DNA of 64,000 nucleotides from Saccharothrix sp. (GTDB lineage: Bacteria > Actinomycetota > Actinomycetes > Mycobacteriales > Pseudonocardiaceae). The notes beneath the pieces are model-generated. The model had not been told where the DNA came from, ran no database searches, and was given only the letters and a program-made list of their open reading frames with translations. The stretch lies in NCBI RefSeq assembly GCF_031180885.1, contig NZ_JAPSLK010000007.1:146455-210454 (forward strand), given 5' to 3'. Each line of letters starts with the position of its first letter. Position 1 is the first letter of the stretch. The position numbers were made by a program, and so were the translations under genes. This document shows positions 24,923-34,900 of the stretch, piece by piece.

Positions 24923-26689
24923 ATGGTGACGAAATCCGTCGTTGTGCGTTTCCGTGGCACCCGCGCGGTCGAAGGGCCGATGACCCTCGGCCAGCTCAAC
25001 GCGCACAAGTGGCTCAGCTGGACGGGCACCCCCGCGTACGGGATGCAGTACTGGCACCTGCGCCCGGGCGCCGGCGCGTTCGGCGTGGGCGACTTCGCCG
25101 AGTCGCTGGCGGTGCTGCTGACCCGGCACGAAGGGCTGCGCACCACTTTCCCCGGCGGCGGCCGGCAACGGGTCGTCGCCTCCGGTGAACTGGTCTTGCA
25201 CGTCCTCACCCCGGAGGACGCCCCGGCCTCCTCGGCACTGGACTCCGCGTCGGTGGACTCGGCGGCGCTGGACTCGGCGGTGGACGCGGTCGTGGCCGGG
25301 TTGCCGTACGACTCGGCCGTGGACCTGCCGGTGAGCGCCGCCGTCCTGGTCCGGTCCGGTCGGGTGTGCGCGGCCGTCCTGCGGTGCTCGCACCTGGCGG
25401 CCGACCACAAGGGGATGGCGGTCCTCGGCCGGGAGCTGGAGGAGATGCTGGCCGACCCGGCGGCCCGCGTGGTCGGCGCGCCCCGGCACCAGCCGCTGGA
25501 CCAGGCCGAGTCCGAGCGGCGTCCGTCGATGCGCCGGCGCGCGGAGAACGCGCTGGACTACTGGGGCGACCGGCTGCGCCGGATGCCCGCCAACCCGCTC
25601 GCCGCGGCGCCCGGCCCCGGCCCGGCGGAGTCGCGCGCGATGGAGATGGTGTCGCACGCCGGCGCGGCGGCCCTGGCGCGGATCGCGCGGCGCACGTCGT
25701 TGGACCGGTCCAACATCGTCCTGGCCGCGATCCTGTCCGTGCTGGCCGAGCGCACCGGCGACCCGGGCCACCTGTTCTGCGCGCTGTCGAACAACCGCTT
25801 CTTCGACCGCCGGCTGGCCGACCACGTCGGCACGCTGGCCGCGTCCAGCCTGGTCGAGGTCGACGGCGGCGGGGCGACGTTCGACGAGCTGGGTGCGCGG
25901 GTGCGGGCGGGGATGGTGCGGGCGTCCATGAGCGCCATGTACGACGCGCACCGGATGCACGCGATCGCCGAACGGGTCGAGCACGAACGCGGCGTGGCCT
26001 TCAACTACTTCCCGCCGATCTTCAACAACGCCGCCGCGTACATCCGCTCCGACGCCACCCCGGACCCCGTGCGGTCGACCGAGTTCACCTGGCGCCGCAT
26101 GGAGGCGACGCCGGCCCCGCTCCGCTTCGACCTGTGGCGCCTGGACGCGGTGCTGGCCATGGACGCCTGGACCGGCGACACGTCGCGCATCGACCGGCCC
26201 GAGGTCGAGCAGACCCTCCTGGCCGTGGAACGCCTCCTGGTCGCCGCCGCGGAGGACGACCTGTCACCGGGCGAGATGAGCGGGATCATCGACCTGCCGC
26301 GCACCGAGCGCGGCGACGACTGGCTTCACCTGGACTCCTGCTGGGTCCACCTGCCGGAAGTGCAACGGCTCCTGGACGACACCCTGGCTCCCGCCCGGAT
26401 CTTCGCCGAGGTCGACGACCGACCGCTCGTCGCCTACGTGGCCGCCACCGACGCGGTGACCACCCCCGAGCAAGCCCACGCCCGCTGCATGTCCCGCCTA
26501 CCCGCCCACCCGGCCGCCATGACCCCCCGCCACTACGTCCTCTGCCACGGCACCCCGACCACCCCGCACGACCTGTCGTCCTGGCAACGCCAACCGGTCC
26601 TGTCCGAGGGCCCCGGCCGCCGACTGCCCACGCCTGCCCGGCGCGAGGAGTTCAACGGCGAGCCACCTCCACGGGCGAGAGCCGTTTGA
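24923..26689 (+). CDS. Free-standing NRPS condensation-like protein
   Basis: This 588-residue protein has the layout of a condensation or wax-ester-synthase-type acyltransferase (CAT-like) domain plus a C-terminal tail. The catalytic HHxxxDG motif appears as SHLAADH (156-162): the second His and the Asp are kept, the first His is Ser and the Gly is His. LTRHEGLRTTFPGGG (about 67-81) is the typical C1/C2 region, and FNYFPPIFNN and NRPEVEQTLL-like text lie further on. A short Ala/Ser/Asp repeat sits near residues 112-120. It has no carrier or adenylation domain, so it would act in trans, perhaps joining the ACP-bound aminoacyl group to an amine or alcohol. It is transcribed away from the operon. 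Confidence 0.75.
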   Translation: MVTKSVVVRFRGTRAVEGPMTLGQLNAHKWLSWTGTPAYGMQYWHLRPGAGAFGVGDFAESLAVLLTRHEGLRTTFPGGGRQRVVASGELVLHVLTPEDAPASSALDSASVDSAALDSAVDAVVAGLPYDSAVDLPVSAAVLVRSGRVCAAVLRCSHLAADHKGMAVLGRELEEMLADPAARVVGAPRHQPLDQAESERRPSMRRRAENALDYWGDRLRRMPANPLAAAPGPGPAESRAMEMVSHAGAAALARIARRTSLDRSNIVLAAILSVLAERTGDPGHLFCALSNNRFFDRRLADHVGTLAASSLVEVDGGGATFDELGARVRAGMVRASMSAMYDAHRMHAIAERVEHERGVAFNYFPPIFNNAAAYIRSDATPDPVRSTEFTWRRMEATPAPLRFDLWRLDAVLAMDAWTGDTSRIDRPEVEQTLLAVERLLVAAAEDDLSPGEMSGIIDLPRTERGDDWLHLDSCWVHLPEVQRLLDDTLAPARIFAEVDDRPLVAYVAATDAVTTPEQAHARCMSRLPAHPAAMTPRHYVLCHGTPTTPHDLSSWQRQPVLSEGPGRRLPTPARREEFNGEPPPRARAV

Positions 26690-26828
26690 CGGCGGAGCCA
26701 GCACCGACGCCGCGCAGCACCACGCTTGCCGAGGACCACGGTCATGACGCGGTCGAGCGGTCGCAGGCCTCCAGCGCGGCTGTGACCGGTTCGGCGCGCA
26801 GCGGCTGGCGTGACCCCTGGTCCGGTGG

Positions 26829-26857
26829 GCCGGCGGGCGTGAAGCGCGCCCGCCGGC
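26829..26857. terminator. Bidirectional terminator hairpin
   Basis: GCCGGCGGGCG (26829-26839) and CGCCCGCCGGC (26847-26857) form a perfect 11-bp stem with a 7-base loop between the convergent ends of the condensation-like gene (26689) and the alginate lyase gene (26867). There is no T-run, as is usual for actinomycetes. Confidence 0.65.
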
Positions 26858-26866
26858 ACCGGATTC

Positions 26867-29374
26867 CTACGGGGCGTTCGGGCCGACGTCGGCCGGGGTG
26901 AGCGGGCCTCGGACGGTTGCGGTGGTGGAGCGTTCGTCTGCGCCGACGTCGGCGACACCGGCGCGGGGCTGGCCGTCCATGTCGTCGGTGACGAAGGTGA
27001 AGCGGCCGGTGCCGGTGTCGATGGCCGGGCTGGCCTCGCCGATCCGGTACACCGGTCCCTCACGGACCAGCAAGGGATCGACGGTGCGGATGGCGTCGGC
27101 GGGTTTGGTGACGCCGACCGTCGCCGTGCCGGTCGGCCACGCGATGTTGCCGGCGTAGGTCATGTTCACCGGTGTCTTGCGTTCGTTGAACAGCTTGCCC
27201 CGGCCGCCGACGACCACGTTGTCGGCGATGGTCGAGTCGACCGGCGCGTGGGTGTAGTTGGCGCCGATCTCGATGTTGGACACGTTGTCCACGAACGTGT
27301 TGTGCACGACGGTCGCCCGGTAGACGCGCCAGTGCGCGTTCAACGCGCCCGAGGTGTCCACGTCGCCGCCGTCGATCTGCAACGCGGCGTCGTAGCCGCT
27401 GCCGGTCAGGCCCTCGAAGTGGTTGTTGTAGACCTTGTGGTCCTGGCCGTAGATCCGGATCCCGCCGGTGCCCGCCTTCCCCTCGCCGAAGAAGAAGTTG
27501 CCGTGGAAGGTGCCGCGGTTGCCGTGGCGGTGGGACAACGTGCCCTGCGAGCTGCGGAAGGTGTTGTAGCGGACGGTGTTGTCGTTGCTCTTCACCGAGA
27601 TGATCTCGGGGTCGCCGTCGCAGTTCTCGAACAGGTTCGACTCGATGGTGGTGAACCCGCTGGACTGGGAGATCCCGCTCCAGCCGACGCGGATGGCCTC
27701 CATCTCGTTCTCCGCGCGCGGTCCGATGTTGCGGAAGTGGTTGTGGTCGATCAGGTCGTACTGGGACTGCCGGCTCGCCGACCCGTCGATGGTGATGAAG
27801 TTGCCCTGCTGGTGCTTCTCCTCGAACAGGTTGTGGTCGATCCGGTTGTGGTGGCTGTCCGCGCCCTGGATGAGCACCCACTTCAACGACGACTGCTCGG
27901 TCAGCCGGAAGTGGTTGCGGGTGAGCCGCACGTTGTTCGAACCGGTGAGCTTCAACGTGTTGCTGTTCGTCCACTTGAGACCGTCGACCACCACGTGCGA
28001 CGAACTCGCGACCTCCAGCTGCCCGCCGGTGACCACCGCCTGCCCGCGGTTCGCCGCGACGACGGTGATGGGCTTGGCGGCGGTGCCGTGCTTGCCGGTC
28101 AGCTTGCCGATCGTGTAGTTGCCGTTCGCGAGCACGATGCGGTCACCCGCGCGGGCGTCGGTGAACGCGCTCTGCAGCTGGGTCGAGTTGGCGACGTTGA
28201 CGGTGCGGTCGGCCCCCGGCTCGCCCGGGTCGCCGTTGTCGTGCGTCACGGTCAGCCCGTAGATCTTCACCTCGCCGTAGTTGCTGTCGCTGCACGGCGA
28301 CGAGTTGGTGCAGTTGGCCTGCGTGTACGCGCCCGCCTTGAAGTAGCCGCCGGTGAAGCTCTTCGAGATCGTCGTCTGCAGCACACCGTTGTAGTAGGCC
28401 TTGATCTGGCCACCACTCACCACGAACTTGGCCTGGAACCTGGTGCCCAGCACGTAGTTGCTCGTCACGAGCTTGTGGCGGCTGGTGTCGCCGTTGGTGA
28501 TGTAGAGGTTGCCGCCTTCGAGCCGGAACACCGACACGTCGTCGGACGAGTCGTGGATCTGGCCTGCCACGACGTGCGGCTTGTCCGCGGGCAGCGCGGT
28601 GATGGCCTGGTCGACCACCATCGTGTGCGTCCCCGAGGTGGACGACCAGCTCGCCTTGGCGGAGCCGTTCATCTCACGCAACTCCGAGCGCGGGTAGCTG
28701 GAACCGCTCGTGGTGACCCCGTTGACGGCGGAGCGGAACTGGACCGCGTCGCACGCCGGGGTCGTGGTGAACCACGGGTCGATCTTGTAGGTGTCCAACG
28801 CCGGCTGGTAGACGTTGGTGGGGCTTTCCTCCGCGCCGATCGGCAGCCCGATGTACCAGTTCGACAGGTCCAGCACGTCGGCCGGGTACGCGCAGGCACC
28901 GCCGCTGTCGGCCCCGTTGACGGCCGTCTCGGTGATGCTGGTCCAGTCGTTGTCGGTGTTGCCGTAGCCCAGGATGCGCAGGTAGCGCTTGGTGCTGTCG
29001 GGGAAGTCGTAGTTCTCCGGCCCGAGGGTGGTGCCGCTGCTGGTCCTCCGTGCGATCACGGTGGTCCACGCCGACCCGTCGTCGGAGAGCTGGACTTCGA
29101 ACGTCGACTTCCGGACGTCCCCCTTGTGCCAGGCGATCGACACCGAACCGATGGCCTGCGCCGAACCGAGGTCGTACCGGATCCACACCCCGTCCCCCTC
29201 GGCGGACCAGCGGGTGCCGGGGTCGCCGTCGAGCGTGTTGGCCGGGACGTTGCCGTCGTGCGCGCTGGCCGAGACGCCGGCGACCGGCAACGCGGTGGCC
29301 GCCGACGCGGTGATCGGCTGGTACCCGGCCACCGCGAGCAACACCACCAGGAGGACACGACGAATCCGTGTCAT
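26867..29374 (-). CDS. Secreted bifunctional alginate lyase: discoidin + PL7 + PL6-like
   Basis: An 835-residue exported enzyme from ATG 29374 (AAGGAAGGGA upstream). Residues 1-26 are a signal peptide. About 30-165 is an F5/8-type C (discoidin/CBM32-like) carbohydrate-binding domain (VPANTLDGDPGTRWSAEG). About 172-395 is a PL7 alginate lyase with the three family motifs YPRSELREM, GQIHDSS and YFKAGAYTQ. About 405-835 is a right-handed beta-helix of the PL6/chondroitinase-B type (GDRIVLANGNYTIG, HRHGNRGTFHGNFFFGEG). Two lyase folds in one chain suggest cleavage of mannuronate- and guluronate-linked alginate by complementary modes. Substrate specificity is inferred from motifs. Confidence 0.9.
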   Translation of the reverse strand: MTRIRRVLLVVLLAVAGYQPITASAATALPVAGVSASAHDGNVPANTLDGDPGTRWSAEGDGVWIRYDLGSAQAIGSVSIAWHKGDVRKSTFEVQLSDDGSAWTTVIARRTSSGTTLGPENYDFPDSTKRYLRILGYGNTDNDWTSITETAVNGADSGGACAYPADVLDLSNWYIGLPIGAEESPTNVYQPALDTYKIDPWFTTTPACDAVQFRSAVNGVTTSGSSYPRSELREMNGSAKASWSSTSGTHTMVVDQAITALPADKPHVVAGQIHDSSDDVSVFRLEGGNLYITNGDTSRHKLVTSNYVLGTRFQAKFVVSGGQIKAYYNGVLQTTISKSFTGGYFKAGAYTQANCTNSSPCSDSNYGEVKIYGLTVTHDNGDPGEPGADRTVNVANSTQLQSAFTDARAGDRIVLANGNYTIGKLTGKHGTAAKPITVVAANRGQAVVTGGQLEVASSSHVVVDGLKWTNSNTLKLTGSNNVRLTRNHFRLTEQSSLKWVLIQGADSHHNRIDHNLFEEKHQQGNFITIDGSASRQSQYDLIDHNHFRNIGPRAENEMEAIRVGWSGISQSSGFTTIESNLFENCDGDPEIISVKSNDNTVRYNTFRSSQGTLSHRHGNRGTFHGNFFFGEGKAGTGGIRIYGQDHKVYNNHFEGLTGSGYDAALQIDGGDVDTSGALNAHWRVYRATVVHNTFVDNVSNIEIGANYTHAPVDSTIADNVVVGGRGKLFNERKTPVNMTYAGNIAWPTGTATVGVTKPADAIRTVDPLLVREGPVYRIGEASPAIDTGTGRFTFVTDDMDGQPRAGVADVGADERSTTATVRGPLTPADVGPNAP

Positions 29375-29504
29375 CGCCAATCCCTTCCTTGGTCTGAGAC
29401 GCGACATGCGGTGGAGCTTGGCCGATCAGCGAGGGGACCAGTCCCCCCGAGGTCCGATAGGAAAAGCGCACTCCTTCCTGCTACGACGGTGACCGGGGGT
29501 TCGC

Positions 29505-31166
29505 GTGGAGTTCGGGGTGTTGGGGCCGGTCGTGGTGCGGCACGGGGCCGAGGAGACGCGGATCGCGAAAGCCCAGCAGCGGTGCGTGCTGGCGCTGCTC
29601 CTGTTGGACGCCGGTCGCGTGGTGCCGGTCGCCCGGATCGCCGGTGCGCTGTGGGAGGGTGACGGGGCGCCCCGGACGGCGCGCAACGTGGTGCAGCGGG
29701 CCGTGTCGGACCTGCGGCGGGTGCTGGCGGTCGACCCGGAGGTCCGCCTCGTCCACCGGGCCGCCGGCTACGCCCTGGAGGTGGCCCCGGCGCGGATCGA
29801 CCTCCACCGGTTCCGCGCGTTGGCCGCGGGGGCGCGTTCGGCGGGCCACGGCGAGAGACGGGCGGCGGGGCTGCGGCAGGCGTTGGAGCTGTGGCGGGGT
29901 GAGCCGCTGGCGGACGTGACCGCGCCGGAGCTGGCCGTGGTCAAGCAGGCCCTGGTCGAGGAGTGGCTGTCGGTGCTGGAGGAGAGCCTGGACTGGGAGG
30001 TGCGGACCGGGCGGCACGCGGCGCTGGTCCCCGAGCTGCGCCTGCTGGTCGCGGCGCACCCCTGGCGGGAGCGGTTGCACGGGTTGCTGATGGTGGCGCT
30101 GTACCGGGACGGCCGCCCGGCGGAGGCGTTGCGGGTCTTCCACGACGCACGGCGGGCGTGCAGCGCCGAAACGGGCACCGACCCGGGACCCGAGTTGCAA
30201 CGACTGTACCAACGGGTGCTGCGCAACGACCCGGAACTGGACGCGCCGGCCGTGACGACGGCTCTCCGCACGACTGCCGCGGTGGTGCCGAGGCAGCTCC
30301 CCGCGCCCCCGAGGGGCTTCACCGGCCGCGGTCGTGAACTGGCCGCGCTGGACGGCTTGCCCGGGCTGGACGGCTTGGCCGCGCTGGACGGCTTGCCCGG
30401 GCCGGACGGCGACGCCGGTCCGGGCGCGACGATGGCGCTCGCGACCATCGGCGGCTCGGCCGGCATCGGCAAGACCTGGCTGGCCCTGCACTGGGCGCAC
30501 CGGCACGCGAACCGGTTCCCCGACGGGCAGTTGTTCGTGGACCTGCGCGGGTCCGGCCCGGGCGGTGCGCCGGTGGCGCCCGCGGTGGCGGTGCGCGGCT
30601 TCCTCGACGCCCTCGGCGTCGCCCCGTGGTCGGTCCCGGCCGACGTGGACGCCCGGGTGCGGCTGTTCCGCAGCCTGGTGGCGGACCGGCGGATGCTCAT
30701 CGTCGCCGACAACGCCCTCGGCGCGGACCAGGTCGTGCCGCTGTTACCGGGCAGTCCACTGTGCGCGGTCGTGGTCACCAGCCGCGACCGCCTCACCGAC
30801 CTGGTCACCCGGCACGGCGCCCAGCCGCTGCGCGTCGGCGTGCTGACCGGGGAGGAGTCGCGGCAGGTGCTCGTCGGCCGGTTGGGCGAGGGGCGGGTGG
30901 CGGCGGAGCCCGGGGCGGTGGCGGAACTGCTGGCGTACTGCGGCGGGTTCCCGTTGGCCCTGGCCGTCGTGGCCGGTCGGGCGGCGGTGGACCCGGAATT
31001 CCCCTTGGCGGCGCTGGCGGCCGAACTGCGCGACTCCGCCACTCGCCGGGCCGTCCTCGGCGTCGCGACCGGACCAGACCTCGACGCCCCCTCTCGTCAC
31101 TCCCAGGGCACCGGCCCGGCGATCGGCGGGAACCGCTCGTTGATCTCGCGCGCCGTGGGGCGGTAG
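29505..31166 (+). CDS. SARP/AfsR-type regulator, 3'-truncated
   Basis: A 553-residue protein from GTG 29505. The N-terminal winged helix (LGPVVVRHG to AALEVAP-like region, about 1-95) and bacterial transcriptional activator domain (about 96-245, PWRERLHGLLMVALYRDGRPAEAL) form the SARP unit. The ATPase has TIGGSAGIGKTWLALHWA (P-loop) and a degenerate Walker B (RRMLIVADNALG). The linker carries an LDGLPGLDGL repeat. Full-length relatives continue with arm domains and TPRs to about 900-1100 residues. Here family similarity ends near DSATRRAVLGV, and the last 25 residues are antisense to the end of the LRR gene (overlap 31097-31166). It looks cut off by a rearrangement. Confidence 0.83.
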   Translation: MEFGVLGPVVVRHGAEETRIAKAQQRCVLALLLLDAGRVVPVARIAGALWEGDGAPRTARNVVQRAVSDLRRVLAVDPEVRLVHRAAGYALEVAPARIDLHRFRALAAGARSAGHGERRAAGLRQALELWRGEPLADVTAPELAVVKQALVEEWLSVLEESLDWEVRTGRHAALVPELRLLVAAHPWRERLHGLLMVALYRDGRPAEALRVFHDARRACSAETGTDPGPELQRLYQRVLRNDPELDAPAVTTALRTTAAVVPRQLPAPPRGFTGRGRELAALDGLPGLDGLAALDGLPGPDGDAGPGATMALATIGGSAGIGKTWLALHWAHRHANRFPDGQLFVDLRGSGPGGAPVAPAVAVRGFLDALGVAPWSVPADVDARVRLFRSLVADRRMLIVADNALGADQVVPLLPGSPLCAVVVTSRDRLTDLVTRHGAQPLRVGVLTGEESRQVLVGRLGEGRVAAEPGAVAELLAYCGGFPLALAVVAGRAAVDPEFPLAALAAELRDSATRRAVLGVATGPDLDAPSRHSQGTGPAIGGNRSLISRAVGR

Positions 31167-31975
31167 TGCGCTTTCGCCGTCCCGATCGGCGCGGAGACGA
31201 GCCGGGGCATGGTGGTCAGCGGTGAGAGGTCGCCGTCCTCGACCGTGGTCGATCCCGTGATCGCCACCGAACGCAGGCCCGGGTGCCCGCGCAGCGGCTG
31301 GAGGCTCGCCAGCGCGCCGACGCTCTCCAACTCCAGTTCGGCCAGGGCCGGCAGGGCGGAGACGAACGAGAGGTCCGGCACCTTCGCGCCGTGCAGCGCC
31401 AGTTCCCGCAACCGCACCAGCGCGGCGAACGCACGAGAGCCCTCGATGGTCCCGCCGTTCACCCACAGCCTCTCCAACCCGGTGCAGCCCTCGATCCCGG
31501 AGACGTCGAACCGGTGCCTGCGGGAGGTGTCGATCCGCAGGAACCGCAGTTCCGGTTTCGCGCCCAACCAGCGCAGCGACGATCCCCGGAAGTCGTGGAC
31601 CTCCAGTTCGCGCAGCAAAGCCAGCCCGTCCACCCCGTCCACCGGACGCGCCCACGAGACGAGGAGGTCCCGCAGCCGGGGCAGGCCCCGCAGGTCCAGC
31701 GCGCGCTGAGACCCGGTTTGCAGCCACAGCACTTCGAGCGTGTCGATCCCGGCGACGGCCGTGTCGTCCTCGAAGGAACCCAGCAGGCGCACCTCCCGCA
31801 AGCCGGGCAGCTCCCGCAGGAAGCCGACGTCCGGCACGGTGAACCCGCGGTCCAACGCGGTGTACGACACGGCCGCGCACCCCTCGTCCCGGTAGCGGCG
31901 GGCCGCCTCCTCGGTCCACGGGCGGTTGGACACGCTCAACTCCCGCAGACCGAGTCGGGACTTCCGCACTTTCAT
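31097..31975 (-). CDS. Leucine-rich-repeat protein, candidate immunity protein for the RHS toxin
   Basis: A 292-residue protein without signal peptide or membrane segment, built of about nine degenerate leucine-rich repeats (LRELPGLREVRLLG, LRGLPRLRDLLVS, LALLRELEVHDF, LVRLRELALHGA, LPALAELELES). ATG 31975 lies only 12 bp after the RHS toxin stop on the same strand, the normal place for a cognate immunity gene in polymorphic-toxin loci. An intracellular solenoid could bind and block the nuclease tip. The family itself does not prove immunity, and general LRR scaffolds are an alternative. Its 3' end overlaps the truncated SARP gene by 70 bp. Confidence 0.72.
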   Translation of the reverse strand: MKVRKSRLGLRELSVSNRPWTEEAARRYRDEGCAAVSYTALDRGFTVPDVGFLRELPGLREVRLLGSFEDDTAVAGIDTLEVLWLQTGSQRALDLRGLPRLRDLLVSWARPVDGVDGLALLRELEVHDFRGSSLRWLGAKPELRFLRIDTSRRHRFDVSGIEGCTGLERLWVNGGTIEGSRAFAALVRLRELALHGAKVPDLSFVSALPALAELELESVGALASLQPLRGHPGLRSVAITGSTTVEDGDLSPLTTMPRLVSAPIGTAKAHYRPTAREINERFPPIAGPVPWE

Positions 31976-31987
31976 GGCACCATCCCG

Positions 31988-34900
31988 TCAGAAGCGCCGC
32001 GCGTACCGCCTGAAGCCGTTGATACCACGGACCCTGACCCCGGCGGCGCGGTACCTGTTCTGGATCCCCTGTTCGAGTTTCCGCATCCGCAGGTGGCTCC
32101 GGTTGCCGCCCTTGTAGTACCGGACGCTGGTCGCGCCCTTGAGCCTCCCGTACTTGCTCCTGTTGTGCTGGTGCATGCGCCGGTGGATGTTGCGGGACCG
32201 GCCGACGTAGGCCTCCTTCTTGCCGTACTTGATCACGTAGACGCCCTGCTTCCTGGGCGCGTTCCGGAACATCTTCGGCAAGTTGCAGTTGTGGACCAGG
32301 ACCTCGACGCCGTCCACGAGGACGACGTAGGTGTGGACGACCGCGACGTTGAGGTTGTAGACCAGCGCGTGCGCGGTGATCCCGCGGTCGACCACCCCGG
32401 TGACCGCACCCCGGCCGTGCAGCCGGTGACCGACGCGCAGGTCTTCCGCGAGGACCCAGCCCTCGCCGTGCACCCAGACGGGGTGGCCGGCGGTGGCGGT
32501 GAGGACGTCCGGGTCCGCGGCGTCGAGGTCGATGTCGACCAGGTGCTTGTCGCCGTACCCCACGATGACGTCGAGGACGGGCTGGGCGGTGGTCTCGCCG
32601 GTGACGGGGTCCGTCGCGGCGACCAGGTCGCCGACGGCGAGTTCACCGATCGGACGAGCCGTGCCGTCGGCCAGCAGGACCGGTGTCCACGGGGCGAACG
32701 AGTTCCCGCGCCCGCAACCGGAGCGGCGCGGGGCTTTGCGCGCGAACCTCGGCGCCGCGCGGGACGCCGCCCGGGCCAGCGCGGCGGCCCCTCGGGCGAT
32801 GTGCCCGCAGAACCGGACGCAGGCCACGATCAGCGGGATCCAGAGCGCTTCGCCGTCCAAATCGAGCTTGTTGACCGGGTCGCCGTAGACGTAGTCGTAG
32901 TCGTTGGCGGAGCCGCCTTCGACCGGGTCGGCGGTGAGGAAGCGCCCCAGGTCCGGGCTGTAGACCCGGGCACCCATCAGGATCGTCCCGCCGAGCGTGT
33001 CGCCGGACCGCTGTTTCGCGCCCAGCCACCCGTAGCGGTTGGTCGGCTGGTCTGCCGCGGGCAGGCCGTACTCGTCGTAGTCGAACAGCTCGGGCTCGGT
33101 CACCGCCAGGTCGGTCGTGGCCACGACCGAGCCGAACAGGCCGGCGAGCTGGAGCTTGACCTCACCGCCGCTGACCACGGCGGCCAGGTCGCCGTCCGGG
33201 CCGGAGACCATGCGGGTGGTGACGGCGCCGGGTTCGGCGATCCACGACGGTTCGTCGGAGTCGTCGCCGTAGTGGTTGGTGCTGGTGCCGGTGGTGGTCC
33301 ACGCGCCCTCGCCGCCGGCGTCGGTGTGCGTGGCGCGCAGGCGGTTCGCGGGGTCGAGGGTCCAGCGCTTGCGGTTGGTGGCTTGGGTTTGGCTCGCGAC
33401 CATGTCGTTGGCGTGGTACGTCAGCGACAAGCCGTCGGCGGTGGTCAGGGTGCGGCCGAAGGCGTCGTGGGTGACGCCCTGGTCGGTGAGGCGGTCGGCG
33501 GTGTCGACGGTGTGGGTGGTGGTGGTGGTGTCCGGGCCGTCGGTGTTGCAGGCGCCGTCGGGGCCGGGGTGGAAGACGTGCTTCGCCGTGCGGTTGGTGC
33601 GGTTGTCGTAGGTGTAGGTGCGGGTGGTGCAGGCGCCGCTGGGGTCGCGTTGTTCGGCGCGCAGCAGTCGGCTGATGCCGTCGTAGGCGTAGGTCTTCCA
33701 GCCGCCGGTGTGGGTGTGGGACATCCACTGCGACCGCGAGTTCTCCACCACCGACTCGGCGTAGACGACGGTGTTGTCCTGGCTGTAGGTGCGCTGCACC
33801 GGGGAGAACGACGCGTCGAGCCGGTCGCGGCGCACCAAGCCGCCGGGGTAGGTCTGCTCGACCAACTGCCCGTCGGGGCTGTAGCGGGCGGTGAAGGTGC
33901 CGATGGTGGAGTCGGTCAGGGACGTGACCAGGTCGCGTGGCTCCACGGTGCGGTCGTAGGCGTAGGTGCGGAACCCGGACGGGTCGGTGACCTTGGTCAG
34001 CCGGTCGTGCCGGTCGTGCTCGGTGCGGGTGGTGGCGCCGTCGGCGTCGGTGTAGGTCAGCGGTCGGCCGAGGGTGTCCTGTTCTTCGGTGATGACGGCG
34101 TCGGGGGTGCGGGTGCGCAGTTCGGCGCCGGTGGTCGGGTCGTACTCGGTGGTCACCGCGGGCACCGGTTGCGTGCCGTCGTCGGCGGTGGTCGTCACGG
34201 TGAGGGTGCGGCCCGCGGCGTCGTACGTGGTGGTGGTGCGGCTGGTGCGGCCCATGGCGGTCTCGGTGACGACGGCTTCGCCGCCGAAGCGGTGGTAGGA
34301 CTCGACCCGGTGGACGGGCAGGTCCGTGGCCATCCGCGCGGGGTCGTGACCGGTGACGGCCCCGGCGGCGCGGCGCACGCACAGCTTCCCGGCCCACTCC
34401 GGCCGGTTGCCGCACGCCGCGTCGGCCGGGTTGGGCCCGGCGGTGTAGTGGACGTTGACCTTGGTGCGGGCATCGGCGCCGTTCGTGTCGATGCCCCAGT
34501 CGGCGGTCGTGCGGCCGGCGTCGTCGTAGACGGTGTGGGTGGCCAGGTTGAGCCCGCCCGGTCCGGTGTCGTCGAGGAACGACGTGGACTTCTTCAGCCG
34601 CCACCCCGACGTGCCGCCCTTCTCCGCGCCGTAGCCGGTGCGGTCGATCGTGACGTCCGCGTCGGGGTAGCCGGCGGTGATCTGGGCGCCCTGTTGGCTG
34701 GTGGTCAGCAGGTGGTAGTTCGCGCCGTCGGGTTTGCCCTCGTCGTAGGTGTTGACGGTGTGCGCGCGGGCGACGACCTGGGTGCCGGCGGGCAGCGTCG
34801 GCCGGGTGCCGGTGGGGTCGACCAGGTCCTTCGCCAGCGCCATCGCGGTGACCGGGCCGAGGGTTTCGACCAGGTCGAGCCCGTCGGCGCTGTAGCGGTT

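Noticed and set aside
29410..29450. Terminator from GGGGACCAGTCCCC
   Set aside because: The stem is only 5 bp with a 4-base loop, and it lies between divergent gene starts where a terminator is not expected.
32290..32720. Hint domain as a splicing intein
   Set aside because: It lies directly before a C-terminal nuclease in an RHS protein and there is no split host domain to rejoin. Toxin release is the simpler reading.
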